In this document: positions 6,337 to 14,727 of the stretch, in pieces
Numbering within the stretch: the first letter of the stretch is position 1
Layout: each line of letters opens with the position of its first letter
NCBI GenBank assembly: GCA_944326525.1
Contig: CALVEG010000001.1
Span: 124,001 to 188,000 of the forward strand
DNA: 64,000 nucleotides
Direction: 5' to 3'
Origin: Candidatus Gastranaerophilales bacterium
Lineage (GTDB): Bacteria > Cyanobacteriota > Vampirovibrionia > Gastranaerophilales > Gastranaerophilaceae
Position numbers and translations under genes: made by a program
Notes under the pieces: generated by a model
What the model was told of the DNA's origin: nothing
The model's database searches: none
The model's input: the letters and a program-made list of their open reading frames with translations, nothing else

Positions 6337-8832
6337 ATGACTGAAGCAGTACAAAAAGAAAAATTTTTAACTATACACGGACATTTTTATCAGCCACCGA
6401 GAGAAAATCCATGGTTGGAGGCAATAGAGCTTCAGGATAGTGCACTCCCTTTTCATGATTGGAATGAGAGAATTAATAAAGAATGTTATAACCCAAATTC
6501 TGTATCTAAAATTGTCGACAGCAGAAATAGGATTCTTGACATAGTAAATAACTATGAGCATATGAGCTTTAACTTTGGGCCGACTCTTCTTTCTTGGATG
6601 GAACAGTTTGCACCGCTTACGTATGAACGTATAATAAAAGCTGATATAGAAAGTATTGGTGAGCATGACGGGCATGGTAATGCGATGGCGCAAGTTTATA
6701 ATCACATCATAATGCCATTAGCAAATGAAAATGATAAGATTACCCAAGTAAAATGGGGTATAAGGGATTTTGAATACCGCTATGGCAGAAAGCCTGAAGG
6801 CATGTGGCTTGCAGAAACTGCAGTGGATGATGATACTTTAAGAGTATTGGAAGAAAACGGAATAAAATTTACGGTACTATCACCTTATCAGGCTTTAAAA
6901 GTCAGAAAAGAAGGTGATAAGAAATGGACTGATGTAAGTTGGGGTAATATAGATCCAGCTCGTTCTTACAGATATTACATAAAGTCTGCTCCAGGCAAAT
7001 TTATAGATTTATTCTTTTATGATGGCGCAATTTCAAAGTCAGTTGCATTTGATGAACTTTTAAAAGACGGAAACAAATTTGCAAAGCGTTTAAAGGATGG
7101 AATTTCAGATTGCAGAGATTATCCACAGCTTATAAATATAGCAACGGATGGTGAAAGTTACGGTCATCATACAAAATTCGGTGATATGGCGCTTGCTTAT
7201 GTTCTTCAAATTAAGGCAAAAGAAGAAGGCTTTAAAATTACAAACTTTGGAGAATATCTTGCAAAATACAGAAGTGATTATGAAGTAGATATAAAACAAG
7301 CTTCAAGTTGGAGTTGTTTCCATGGAGTAGGCCGCTGGAAAGAAGATTGCGGCTGCTCAACCGGCGGACATCCGGGGTGGAATCAAAAATGGAGAAAACC
7401 TTTAAGAGATGCGCTTGATTATTTGAGAGATGAATTAATAAAATTATTTGAAGACGAAAGCCCAAAATATTTTGTTAACAATTGTTGGGATGTCAGAAAT
7501 CGTTATATTGATGTAATTCTTGATAGAAGTTCTTTGAGCGTTAATAAATTCCAAAAAGAAAATTTCCTTCCAAATTTGTCTGATGAGGACAAGGTTAAGG
7601 CCATGGAGTTGTTGGAAATTCAGCGACAAGCGCAGTTGATGTATACAAGTTGCGGTTGGTTTTTCTCTGAAATTTCAGGAATAGAAACCGTTCAAATAAT
7701 GAAATATGCTGCTCGTGCAATGCAGCTAGCAGCTGTGTTTACGAAGAAAGATTTTGAAGCACGGTTTACAGAAATTCTATCTGAAGCCAAAAGTAATATC
7801 ACGGAATACGGAACGGGCAGAGATATTTTCAACAATTTTGTAAAACCGTCAATTGTTACGACAAAACAAGTAGCAAGTTTGTGGGCAATTTCATCTTTGT
7901 ATCAAGATTTTGAAGATGAAGAAGATGTATATTGCTATAAAATTATACGAGATGATTACCAAAAAGTTCAAAAAGGTAATTCAAATTTTGTTGTCGGGCA
8001 TATTGAAATTCGTTCAAGAATTACAATGCAAAAATCAAATTTAATGTTTGCTTTAATGCAATATTCCGGCGGAGATTTTCATTGTGCAATAAAAGAATAT
8101 TCTGACGATATTGAATACAACAAAATGAAAAATGATTTGATAAAAATATTTATGCTTAACCCTCTGACAGAGATTATAAGGGCATTGGATGAAAACTTTG
8201 GCAAGGATTACTTTACGCTTAAAGATATCTTTATAGAGGAAAGACGCAAAATTTTGCAAAGACTGTTAAAAGATAAGATGGAAAAATTTGCGCAGATTTA
8301 TCAGGATATGTATGACGAGGGCAAAGGTTCAATTTATCATATGCAATCACTTGGACTTGCGATTCCTGATGAATTCAAGATTGCTGCAGAATATGCTTTA
8401 AGTCGAAAATTTAATGAATTAATAAAAGATTCAAACGGATTTGTAGAACCTGCGGTGCTTCAGCAGGCAACAGATATAAATTATGAAGCTAAATCAATGG
8501 GCATAAAACTTGATAAACAGCCTTCTAACAAAATTTTCAGTAAGAAAATTCTTCAAAATATTAACAGGCTTGCATACAGTTTTGAAATTCAGCAAGCGGA
8601 TGTTGTTTTAGAATTGTTTGATTATGTTGAAAAATTGGAATTGGAAGTTGATATTTCAGAAGCTCAAAACATATTTTTCTCAAAAATTTATATGAATATA
8701 GAAGATATAATTTTATCAAGTGCGAATACAAAACGTAACAGCGATAAGCGTTTTGCAGAAATGCTTTTGGATATTGGTTCAAAACTTAATATAAATACTG
8801 AATTCTATAGAACAAAGCTTGTAAAAATTTAA
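6337..8832 (+). CDS. GH57 family glycoside hydrolase with DUF3536 domain
   Basis: This 831-residue cytosolic enzyme of the GH57 (alpha-amylase/glucanotransferase type) superfamily opens with LTIHGHFYQPPRENPW (11-26), region 1 of the family. WLAETAVDDDTL (157-168) carries the expected nucleophile Glu160. IATDGESYGHH (268-278) carries the expected acid/base Asp271. A GCSTGGHPGWNQKW segment near 345-360 and the long helical C-terminal half are characteristic of the DUF3536 architecture, known from cyanobacteria and other bacteria and still of unclear substrate. An alpha-glucan such as glycogen is plausible, but nothing here proves it. The start is supported by AGAGGAG. It follows the OB-fold-like gene as a pair. 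Confidence 0.92.
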   Translation: MTEAVQKEKFLTIHGHFYQPPRENPWLEAIELQDSALPFHDWNERINKECYNPNSVSKIVDSRNRILDIVNNYEHMSFNFGPTLLSWMEQFAPLTYERIIKADIESIGEHDGHGNAMAQVYNHIIMPLANENDKITQVKWGIRDFEYRYGRKPEGMWLAETAVDDDTLRVLEENGIKFTVLSPYQALKVRKEGDKKWTDVSWGNIDPARSYRYYIKSAPGKFIDLFFYDGAISKSVAFDELLKDGNKFAKRLKDGISDCRDYPQLINIATDGESYGHHTKFGDMALAYVLQIKAKEEGFKITNFGEYLAKYRSDYEVDIKQASSWSCFHGVGRWKEDCGCSTGGHPGWNQKWRKPLRDALDYLRDELIKLFEDESPKYFVNNCWDVRNRYIDVILDRSSLSVNKFQKENFLPNLSDEDKVKAMELLEIQRQAQLMYTSCGWFFSEISGIETVQIMKYAARAMQLAAVFTKKDFEARFTEILSEAKSNITEYGTGRDIFNNFVKPSIVTTKQVASLWAISSLYQDFEDEEDVYCYKIIRDDYQKVQKGNSNFVVGHIEIRSRITMQKSNLMFALMQYSGGDFHCAIKEYSDDIEYNKMKNDLIKIFMLNPLTEIIRALDENFGKDYFTLKDIFIEERRKILQRLLKDKMEKFAQIYQDMYDEGKGSIYHMQSLGLAIPDEFKIAAEYALSRKFNELIKDSNGFVEPAVLQQATDINYEAKSMGIKLDKQPSNKIFSKKILQNINRLAYSFEIQQADVVLELFDYVEKLELEVDISEAQNIFFSKIYMNIEDIILSSANTKRNSDKRFAEMLLDIGSKLNINTEFYRTKLVKI

Positions 8833-8834
8833 TC

Positions 8835-9416
8835 TTACCAATCGTAAGAACCGTAGCGTTTGTATAGTTCAATAGTGTTTGAGATTTTGTGTTCGACGGA
8901 AGCTATTTTTTTCAAAATATCCGGTGAAGGATTTTTTTGTTTTAAAAGTTCAAGTTCAAGAAGATCTTCTTTAGCTTTTCTCACACGTTGTTTTGTGTTT
9001 TCTCTTTCTAAAAACAGCCACCCCTCAAAACCACAACCCGGAGGTACAATTGACCAAGGTGTAGCAGGGCAGTGTTTGCACAAAACAGGACGTTCTTCAT
9101 AGATAGAACATAAATTATTATCCAGAAGATATTTACATCCATAGAAAGTTAATTTGTTTTCATCATAGTTGTTGTCTTCTTTTAAAAGCTCAATTACGTT
9201 ATCAACAACTTCAGCGTCGACTTTTCTTGCTGCTTCAATGGATGGGTAAGGTACAAAAATTCTTAAAAATTCGCAAGCACCCTCATCATTTTCAGCTTGA
9301 AGTTTAAGTAATTCGTCATAGGGTTTTGAAGTTGTAACAACACGACAACAGCGTCCGCACATGTTGCAGAGTTCTTGAGGTCGGCGAGCGAGGTATGTAT
9401 CTTCGTAATTTCCCAT
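8835..9416 (-). CDS. YkgJ-family cysteine-cluster protein
   Basis: This 193-residue protein has the zinc/iron-chelating cysteine-cluster pattern. CNMCGRCCR is at 18-26, YGCKYLLDNNLCSIYEERP lies in the middle, then VLCKHCP and PPGCGFEGW. The role of the family is not settled; members are thought to bind Fe-S clusters or zinc. It ends 2 bases from the convergent GH57 gene. A second member lies at 15748-16425 with the same motif order. A perfect TATAAT lies six bases before the ATG and no ribosome site is visible, which suggests a leaderless transcript. Confidence 0.88.
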   Translation of the reverse strand: MGNYEDTYLARRPQELCNMCGRCCRVVTTSKPYDELLKLQAENDEGACEFLRIFVPYPSIEAARKVDAEVVDNVIELLKEDNNYDENKLTFYGCKYLLDNNLCSIYEERPVLCKHCPATPWSIVPPGCGFEGWLFLERENTKQRVRKAKEDLLELELLKQKNPSPDILKKIASVEHKISNTIELYKRYGSYDW

Positions 9417-9422
9417 AATTTC

Positions 9423-9428
9423 ATTATA
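9423..9428 (-). promoter_or_regulatory. -10 box directly before a YkgJ-family start codon
   Basis: TATAAT on the minus strand ends six bases before the ATG at 9416. The -35 region is weak. Transcription would begin at or next to the start codon. Confidence 0.45.
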
Positions 9429-9543
9429 TTCAAAATTTCTTTTAAAAAAAATATATTTAACATTTCTTAAACTTTTAAAAATAAAAGCAATAAATCACCC
9501 AAAAATTACTTTTAATATATAAGTAGTTTAAAAAGGTAGTGTT

Positions 9544-10503
9544 ATGACATCAGTACAAAATCAGGGAAATCAACAAATTCAAGGTGCAATACCACAAATA
9601 AAACCTGCACATCAGCCGGTTTCGCCACAACCACAAATTCAGCCTGCTGCGCCAATGTATAGTACAGTTCCGACATCATTGTCGGCACCTGTTGCACCGC
9701 CGATTGCACAAGCTCAGACAACACAATCAGCTCAATCACCGAGTTATGCAGGTGTAAATATTCAGATATATAATCCGTCTGTTGGAATTCCGAATATAAA
9801 TCCAACGGGTAATATGCCGCAATCTCAGTCATTGCCTGGTATTGCTTATCCATCCAATTATTATACCCAACAATTTGCACCTCAACCGCAGCCACAAATT
9901 ATAGCGCAAGGCGGACAGGGTGGAAATGCTACAGTTTATAACACAAATAATGTTCCCCCGACATCAGTAGGCGCAAATGGAAATCAGTTAGGGAATAGTC
10001 AAGATACTTCAAATGCCTCAGCGAAAGATTTAACAAATTCTTCAACGACAACAACTACAACAACTGAAAATAAAGAAACAACAAAAACAGAAGAAAAGAA
10101 AAAAACGGAAAAGCGTAAAGTTGTAGAATTAACGGATGAATATATTAAAAATCTTGAAAACTATTTAAACAGTCAGGACAAAGAAGTCAGAATGATGGGT
10201 GCAAAGGAAGTTGTATCAAGACTTCAGGAAGATGACAGCAGAAAAGATGATCCTGCATTGACTGCATTAATCAATAAAATGCTTCAAGATCCTGATCAAC
10301 ACATAAGAATTCTGGCCTTAAGCATGTTAGATTCAAGAGTTTGCACAGGAAACGATTATACAGTAAATGTATTGAAGAAAATGCAGAATTCAACATCCGG
10401 TTACGGACAAGACGCAGCGCAAGCAACAAATATTCTTCTGAAAATGTCAGGGAAAGTAGTCGAAAAGGAATTTGAAGTTCCAGAAAATTCATCGAAGAAA
10501 TAA
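9544..10503 (+). CDS. P/Q-rich protein with C-terminal HEAT-like repeats
   Basis: The 319-residue product has two parts. Residues 1-165 are low complexity, rich in P, Q, A, T and N, ending in a threonine run (STTTTTTTE) and a K/E-rich linker. Residues 190-310 are helical and HEAT-like: repeated phrases such as NYLNSQDKEVRMMGAKEVVSRL and KMLQDPDQHIRILALSMLDSR match the alternating pattern of protein-binding HEAT units. No signal peptide is present. HEAT units usually scaffold protein contacts, and the disordered arm may tether. I do not recognise a named family. The start is supported by AAAGGTAG. The next gene starts 11 bases downstream, so they form a pair. Confidence 0.7.
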   Translation: MTSVQNQGNQQIQGAIPQIKPAHQPVSPQPQIQPAAPMYSTVPTSLSAPVAPPIAQAQTTQSAQSPSYAGVNIQIYNPSVGIPNINPTGNMPQSQSLPGIAYPSNYYTQQFAPQPQPQIIAQGGQGGNATVYNTNNVPPTSVGANGNQLGNSQDTSNASAKDLTNSSTTTTTTTENKETTKTEEKKKTEKRKVVELTDEYIKNLENYLNSQDKEVRMMGAKEVVSRLQEDDSRKDDPALTALINKMLQDPDQHIRILALSMLDSRVCTGNDYTVNVLKKMQNSTSGYGQDAAQATNILLKMSGKVVEKEFEVPENSSKK

Positions 10504-10514
10504 GGTTATAAAAA

Positions 10515-10979
10515 ATGAACATAATAAGCGCAGTAAAAAACAATTATGGTAAATATTTAGCAAAAGGAGTCGGAGTCGTCGGCCTTGGGCTTATACTCAG
10601 GGATGCGCATACAATCGGAAAACTTCAAGCAGATGTCCGTTCTCAAAGCAGAGATGCTGATATAAGCATGGATTTATACGAAAATTCACAGCGTTTGGAT
10701 TCTCCAAGCCTCTTGAAAAGTGAAGTTAAAGATAAAGTTATGAAATGGCATATGGATAGTAATCTTCCGACATTTTTCAATTCTGCAATCGGATACTTCT
10801 CAGGATTGGGTTCAATGCTTGTTGAATGCGTTGTTCCTTTAGGGCTTTCTGCCGTTGCGCTGCTTGCAAAAGGTAAAAAATTGGCTTGCGGTAGTGCTAT
10901 TGCTCTTGCTGCTTATGCCGGATTTAACTTTATCAAAGATGGTTTTGGCATAGGTTCAACTAAATTTTTGCAGAAATAG
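10515..10979 (+). CDS. Unknown 154-residue membrane protein
   Basis: There are three likely membrane segments: near 16-30 (AKGVGVVGLGLILRDA), near 92-118 (AIGYFSGLGSMLVECVVPLGLSAVALL) and near 125-145 (ACGSAIALAAYAGFNFI). A polar helical stretch (LQADVRSQSRDADISMDLYEN) lies between the first and second. I do not recognise the family. It follows the HEAT-like gene by 11 bases and could be its membrane partner. Its last 20 bases overlap the convergent gene ending at 10960. Confidence 0.6.
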   Translation: MNIISAVKNNYGKYLAKGVGVVGLGLILRDAHTIGKLQADVRSQSRDADISMDLYENSQRLDSPSLLKSEVKDKVMKWHMDSNLPTFFNSAIGYFSGLGSMLVECVVPLGLSAVALLAKGKKLACGSAIALAAYAGFNFIKDGFGIGSTKFLQK

Positions 10980-11853
10980 ATTTTATAATCTTTTTCATCT
11001 TAAAAAATTCGTCTGTTAATTCTCTGCCATTTTTTATTCCGATAAAATTTGCGTAAAAATCAATCATTAAATGCTGCGAAAATCTGTTTTGACCGTAATA
11101 TGCCTGATGGGATTTTTCAATAATTCTTTTAGAAAGCTCAAAAATTTGCATTTTCTGTTCTTCATCAGCAAGTAATAAGAACCGTGAATAATTTTGAAAA
11201 TCCAGAAGTGCCATTGGCATTACAAGGTCGCAGTTGAGAAATCGTGTTGTTTTGCGTTTTATTATATCAACTATATTAAAGGATTTTGTTTTTTCTTCAA
11301 AAAGTACGTTTTGAGAGTTCACAAAATCAAACATGTGCAATCTTTTGTGAATTGTTTTGATTTCTTTTTCAAAATCGTCGTAACTTTCTTGGGGAAACTC
11401 TGAAACTTTTCTTAAATAATCAATAAAATCGGGTAAATCTGCTTTTGTAACCTGCTGGTATTTTTTGTTTTCAAAATGTTTTATCCCGCACGGAAGCCCG
11501 TTTTGTCTTATTATTACTGATGCAAATTCGTTAAGTGATGCAATTTTTTGACCAAGATTAAATTCAGGAAAGTAATCTTTTTCAGGTTTAAGAGATATTT
11601 TTTTTAAAGGTGAATCCTCAAATTTGTCAACTTTAAGCATAAATGTATCATTTCCGCAGATAGAGTAGACTCTGCTTGAAAACCCTTCTCCAGCTTTAAA
11701 ATCAGGAGATAAAGATTCTCGTAAAAGCGTAACGGAATCTTTCTGTTCAAAAAAATCACAAAAATTTTCGTAATTTTGCCAGTTTTCTCTTCTTCCGTTA
11801 AATGTAATTTTATTAGGCAGATTAATTTTCATTGTGGGTAAATTTATATCCAA
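10960..11853 (-). CDS. Protein-kinase-like (possibly pseudokinase) protein of unknown role
   Basis: This 297-residue cytosolic protein has kinase-like landmarks. GEGFSSRVY (55-63) resembles the glycine loop, and FMLKVD places Lys74 like the ATP lysine. HMFDFVNSQNVLF (173-185) resembles the catalytic H-x-D-x(4)-N loop but with one extra residue. FNIVDI (192-197) stands where DFG would be. The degenerate loop argues for a pseudokinase or a divergent APH-type kinase. The start is uncertain: the TTG at 11853 lies 8 bases past the trmD stop, and an ATG at 11832 is the alternative. It is the last gene of the rimM-trmD unit. The assignment is tentative. Confidence 0.55.
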   Translation of the reverse strand: MDINLPTMKINLPNKITFNGRRENWQNYENFCDFFEQKDSVTLLRESLSPDFKAGEGFSSRVYSICGNDTFMLKVDKFEDSPLKKISLKPEKDYFPEFNLGQKIASLNEFASVIIRQNGLPCGIKHFENKKYQQVTKADLPDFIDYLRKVSEFPQESYDDFEKEIKTIHKRLHMFDFVNSQNVLFEEKTKSFNIVDIIKRKTTRFLNCDLVMPMALLDFQNYSRFLLLADEEQKMQIFELSKRIIEKSHQAYYGQNRFSQHLMIDFYANFIGIKNGRELTDEFFKMKKIIKSISAKI

Positions 11854-11860
11854 ATCAGTT

Positions 11861-12532
11861 CTATTTTAATAGGTCGGGGCGTTTTAATCTTGTTCTGATA
11901 AGTCTTTGGCTGTTTCTGAACTCTGTAATCTCTTTGTGATTTCCGTTCAACAAAACTTCCGGAACTTTTAAACCTCTATATTCTCTTGGTTTGGTATATT
12001 GGGGATACTCCAGAAGCCCGTCTGAAAAACTATCATCCTCTGCGCTTTCAATTTTGCCTAAAGTTCCTTCAATCTTTCTGCTTACTGCATCAATTACGCA
12101 AAGTGCAGGAAGTTCTCCGCCTGTTAATACAAAATCCCCGAGAGAAATTTCTCTTGGTTTTATAATGTCGCGGATTCTCTCATCAAATCCTTCGTAGTGT
12201 CCGCAAAGACAGATTATTTGGTTAAATCCTGCAAGCTCTTTTACAACCCTTTCGCATAAAGGTTCTCCCTGCGGTGAAAGCATTATTGTGATTGAGTTTT
12301 CAAGCTTTTCAACACTTTCATAAGCTTCCACATAAGGCTGTGGCATCAAAACCATTCCAGCTCCGCCGCCGTAAGGGGTATCATCTACTTTTCTGTGTTT
12401 GTCATGTGTAAATTCTCTTGGATTGATTGTATTTACTTCAATTACATCAGATGCTATTGCACGCTTTAAAATACTATAGGAACAGTGGGTTTCTATCATC
12501 TCAGGGAAAAGGGTTAATACATCAAATCTCAT
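11861..12532 (-). CDS. trmD: tRNA (guanine-37-N1)-methyltransferase
   Basis: TrmD methylates G37 next to the anticodon of tRNAs reading CNN and some other codons, preventing +1 frameshifts. It is a trefoil-knot SPOUT enzyme acting as a homodimer. The 223-residue length is normal. Visible motifs are RFDVLTLFPEM at the N-terminus, DDTPYGGGAGMVLMPQP, CGHYEGFDERI (SAM knot), SLGDFVLTGGELPAL, and the C-terminal EYRGLKVPEVLLNGNH with RLIRTRLKRPDLL. It overlaps rimM by 4 bases, implying coupled translation. No truncation is seen. Confidence 0.98.
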   Translation of the reverse strand: MRFDVLTLFPEMIETHCSYSILKRAIASDVIEVNTINPREFTHDKHRKVDDTPYGGGAGMVLMPQPYVEAYESVEKLENSITIMLSPQGEPLCERVVKELAGFNQIICLCGHYEGFDERIRDIIKPREISLGDFVLTGGELPALCVIDAVSRKIEGTLGKIESAEDDSFSDGLLEYPQYTKPREYRGLKVPEVLLNGNHKEITEFRNSQRLIRTRLKRPDLLK

Positions 12533-13041
12533 TCCAGAAGCCCCTCTATGTTGTTTATTGTTATTTTTTTATCTTTGAGGCTTACTTCTGTTACTATCGC
12601 TTGAACAAAAGGTACAAGTGATATGTGTTTTGATTTAGTTTTTACTGAAAGCAAATCATTTGCTCCGTTATTTGATACCCCAACGACAAAACCTACTTTT
12701 TGCCCGTTTTCATCTACAACCTCAAGTCCGACAAGTTCATCTATCAAAAACTCATCTTCTTCAAGTGATTCTCTAATTGTATCTTCTTCTACAAAAAGAA
12801 GACTTCCTTTATACTCAAGAAGTTCATCTATAGAATTAATGTCTGCAAACTTAACTATAGCAGCATTCTTGTGAAGTCGGACATTTTTGAGTTTTAGTGG
12901 CTTGTATTCATTGCCGATTTTAACAAAAACTTCTTTTAAGCCGCAAAAGAAATCCTCTTGATTTCTTGAAAATCCGACCTTCGCTTCTCCTTGAATTCCG
13001 TGAAAATTCAGAATTTTACCGACTGAAATAAATTTTGTCAT
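12529..13041 (-). CDS. rimM: Ribosome maturation factor RimM
   Basis: RimM binds ribosomal protein S19 and helps fold the head of the 30S subunit. The 170 residues contain the N-terminal barrel (VGKILNFHGIQGEAKV) and the C-terminal PRC-like barrel (DELVGLEVVDENGQKVG, then VPFVQAIVTEVSLKDKKITI). The gene overlaps the upstream zinc-ribbon gene and downstream trmD by 4 bases each, so the three are translated as a coupled unit. Classical operons carry rpsP and a KH-domain gene here; neither is present. Confidence 0.97.
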   Translation of the reverse strand: MTKFISVGKILNFHGIQGEAKVGFSRNQEDFFCGLKEVFVKIGNEYKPLKLKNVRLHKNAAIVKFADINSIDELLEYKGSLLFVEEDTIRESLEEDEFLIDELVGLEVVDENGQKVGFVVGVSNNGANDLLSVKTKSKHISLVPFVQAIVTEVSLKDKKITINNIEGLLE

Positions 13042-14147
13042 GATTCGGCTGTTTCTTCAACTTCGACTTTTTTAGGTTTTCTTCCACGTTTTGGTTTTTC
13101 TGGTTCTTCAGAAATCTCTGCACTTTCAGCAGTTTGAGCTGATTCAACTTCTTTTTCTTTTACAGCAATTTGTTGTTCTTCAGCTTCTTTTTTAGCGGCT
13201 TTTTCTGCTGCTTTTGCAGCTGCCTTTGCTTCTGCTGCGGCTTGATGTTCTTCCATTTTCTTTTTGAATTCTTCAGGTAAATCTGCTCTGTCCTGATTCC
13301 ATCTCTGTAATCCCATTTGTGAGCGGATTAATCCGATGCCTACGTGAACTCGCCATTCATCCATCTTTAATTGTGCCGCAATAATCTTGTGGCAACCAAT
13401 TGGAGGAAGCGGAAGTAATGGTTCATATAAATTCTTAATTGCAAAAAGTTGATCTGGTGAGATTGCAAGCTTACGTTTCGGGAATGGAATCTTTGGAAGC
13501 ATAAGCTTTTGTCTTACAAGATTTATACCAAAAAATACTTTTCTTGGTTCAAGTCCGATTTTTTCTCCGATAACTTCATGCGCATCCGGATTTGGAAGTG
13601 GAAGCATCAACTTGTAGAGCAATTCAATTTGTTCTAGCTGTTCCTTGCTTACTAAAAGCTGTTTTGGAGCTTTTGGTTTGCCCTGAGGGCGTCTGTTGTT
13701 AAATCTGTTATTTCCTTGAGGACGTCTGTTATTATTAAATCTATTGTTGTTATATCCGCCCTGTTGAGGTCTTTGATTGTTACGACGCTGATTGTAACCG
13801 CCGCCTTGATTGTTTCTGTTATAACCGCCCTGACGGTTGTTGTCACGTCTAAATCCGCCTTGGTTATTATAATTGCGTTGCTGCGGTCTTCTGTAACCTT
13901 GGTTTTCGTTTCCACCGCTTGAATAACTGCTATAGAACTGTGGTCTGTCTTCAGTGCTATAACTTCTTAAATTCTGTTGTTCTCCTTCACTTGCCGGTTG
14001 GGGAGCACTGTAGGACTCTCCGCTATCTCCGGAGGATGGGTTTATCATCATCTTCTTATCAGGATACAGACAATCCGGACATATTACTCTTTTGGGGTTT
14101 TTTGTTTCAAATTCACGCCCGCACTTAACGCACTTGTTTACATACAT
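13038..14147 (-). CDS. Zinc-ribbon, RG/N/Q-rich protein heading the rimM-trmD operon
   Basis: This 369-residue protein has a clear modular layout. A zinc ribbon with Cys6, Cys9, Cys23 and Cys26 comes first. A disordered stretch at about 85-157 follows, dominated by R, G, N, Q and Y (NRRPQG and GGYN units), typical of RNA-binding condensate-type regions. Two homologous helical units lie at 164-225 and 227-288; both carry L-x-LPLP, then an I/V-G-x-N/G-L-I/V-R core. An alanine/lysine coiled region and an AT-hook-like KRGRKPKK (353-360) end it. I do not recognise a named family. RNA or ribosome binding is inferred from composition and operon position. Start: AAGAGGC before the ATG. Confidence 0.75.
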   Translation of the reverse strand: MYVNKCVKCGREFETKNPKRVICPDCLYPDKKMMINPSSGDSGESYSAPQPASEGEQQNLRSYSTEDRPQFYSSYSSGGNENQGYRRPQQRNYNNQGGFRRDNNRQGGYNRNNQGGGYNQRRNNQRPQQGGYNNNRFNNNRRPQGNNRFNNRRPQGKPKAPKQLLVSKEQLEQIELLYKLMLPLPNPDAHEVIGEKIGLEPRKVFFGINLVRQKLMLPKIPFPKRKLAISPDQLFAIKNLYEPLLPLPPIGCHKIIAAQLKMDEWRVHVGIGLIRSQMGLQRWNQDRADLPEEFKKKMEEHQAAAEAKAAAKAAEKAAKKEAEEQQIAVKEKEVESAQTAESAEISEEPEKPKRGRKPKKVEVEETAES

Positions 14148-14289
14148 ATTAAAAGCCTCTTAATTAGAAAAAATAATTGCATAATAAAAATTAATTTAAA
14201 AAAGATTACTCCTCGGTAAAATATAAATATCAATATACTTAATACTCATATAATAACACAGATACAAAATATTTGCAAGTGGCGATTAA

Positions 14290-14727
14290 TTATTTTTCAA
14301 GCCAAAATGTTACCGGACCGTCGTTTATAAGCGATATTTCCATCATCGCGCGAAATTTACCTGTCTTAACAATAAGTCCGGATTTTGATAAAAGTTTTAC
14401 AAATTCCTCGTACAATCCGTTTGCAATTTCAGGGTTGGCTGCGTTATCAAAACTCGGGCGGGTGCCTTTTTTGCAGTCTGCGCATAGGGTAAATTGTGAT
14501 ACTACAAGAATTTCTCCTTTTATATCCTGAATGGAAAAATTCATTTTTTCATTTTCGTCTTCAAATATCCTTAAATTTAAAACTTTTTGAGAAAGTTTTT
14601 CAGCGTTTTCAAAAGTATCAGACTTTTCTACACCTAAAAATACAAGCATGCCGGAGTTTATTGAGGAATAAATTTCTCCGTTAATTTTGACTGAAGCTTC
14701 TTTAACTCTTTGAATTAGTGCTTTCAT
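14290..14727 (-). CDS. dtd: D-aminoacyl-tRNA deacylase
   Basis: DTD hydrolyses D-amino acids (and glycine mischarged on tRNA-Ala) from tRNA, using RNA-side chemistry in a dimer. The 145-residue product starts MKALIQRVKEASV, the standard N-terminus; a further in-frame ATG four codons upstream is less likely. Motifs SQFTLCAD and a C-terminal NDGPVTFWL (usual NxGPVT, Gly-cis-Pro) are intact. The first 26 bases overlap the end of rlmN, so the gene is translated with it. Confidence 0.96.
   Translation of the reverse strand: MKALIQRVKEASVKINGEIYSSINSGMLVFLGVEKSDTFENAEKLSQKVLNLRIFEDENEKMNFSIQDIKGEILVVSQFTLCADCKKGTRPSFDNAANPEIANGLYEEFVKLLSKSGLIVKTGKFRAMMEISLINDGPVTFWLEK

Noticed and set aside
13652..13922. 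Repetitive T/I/V- or K/T-rich frames on both strands near 13.7 kb
   Set aside because: They are alternate readings of the RG/N/Q-rich segment of the zinc-ribbon gene.
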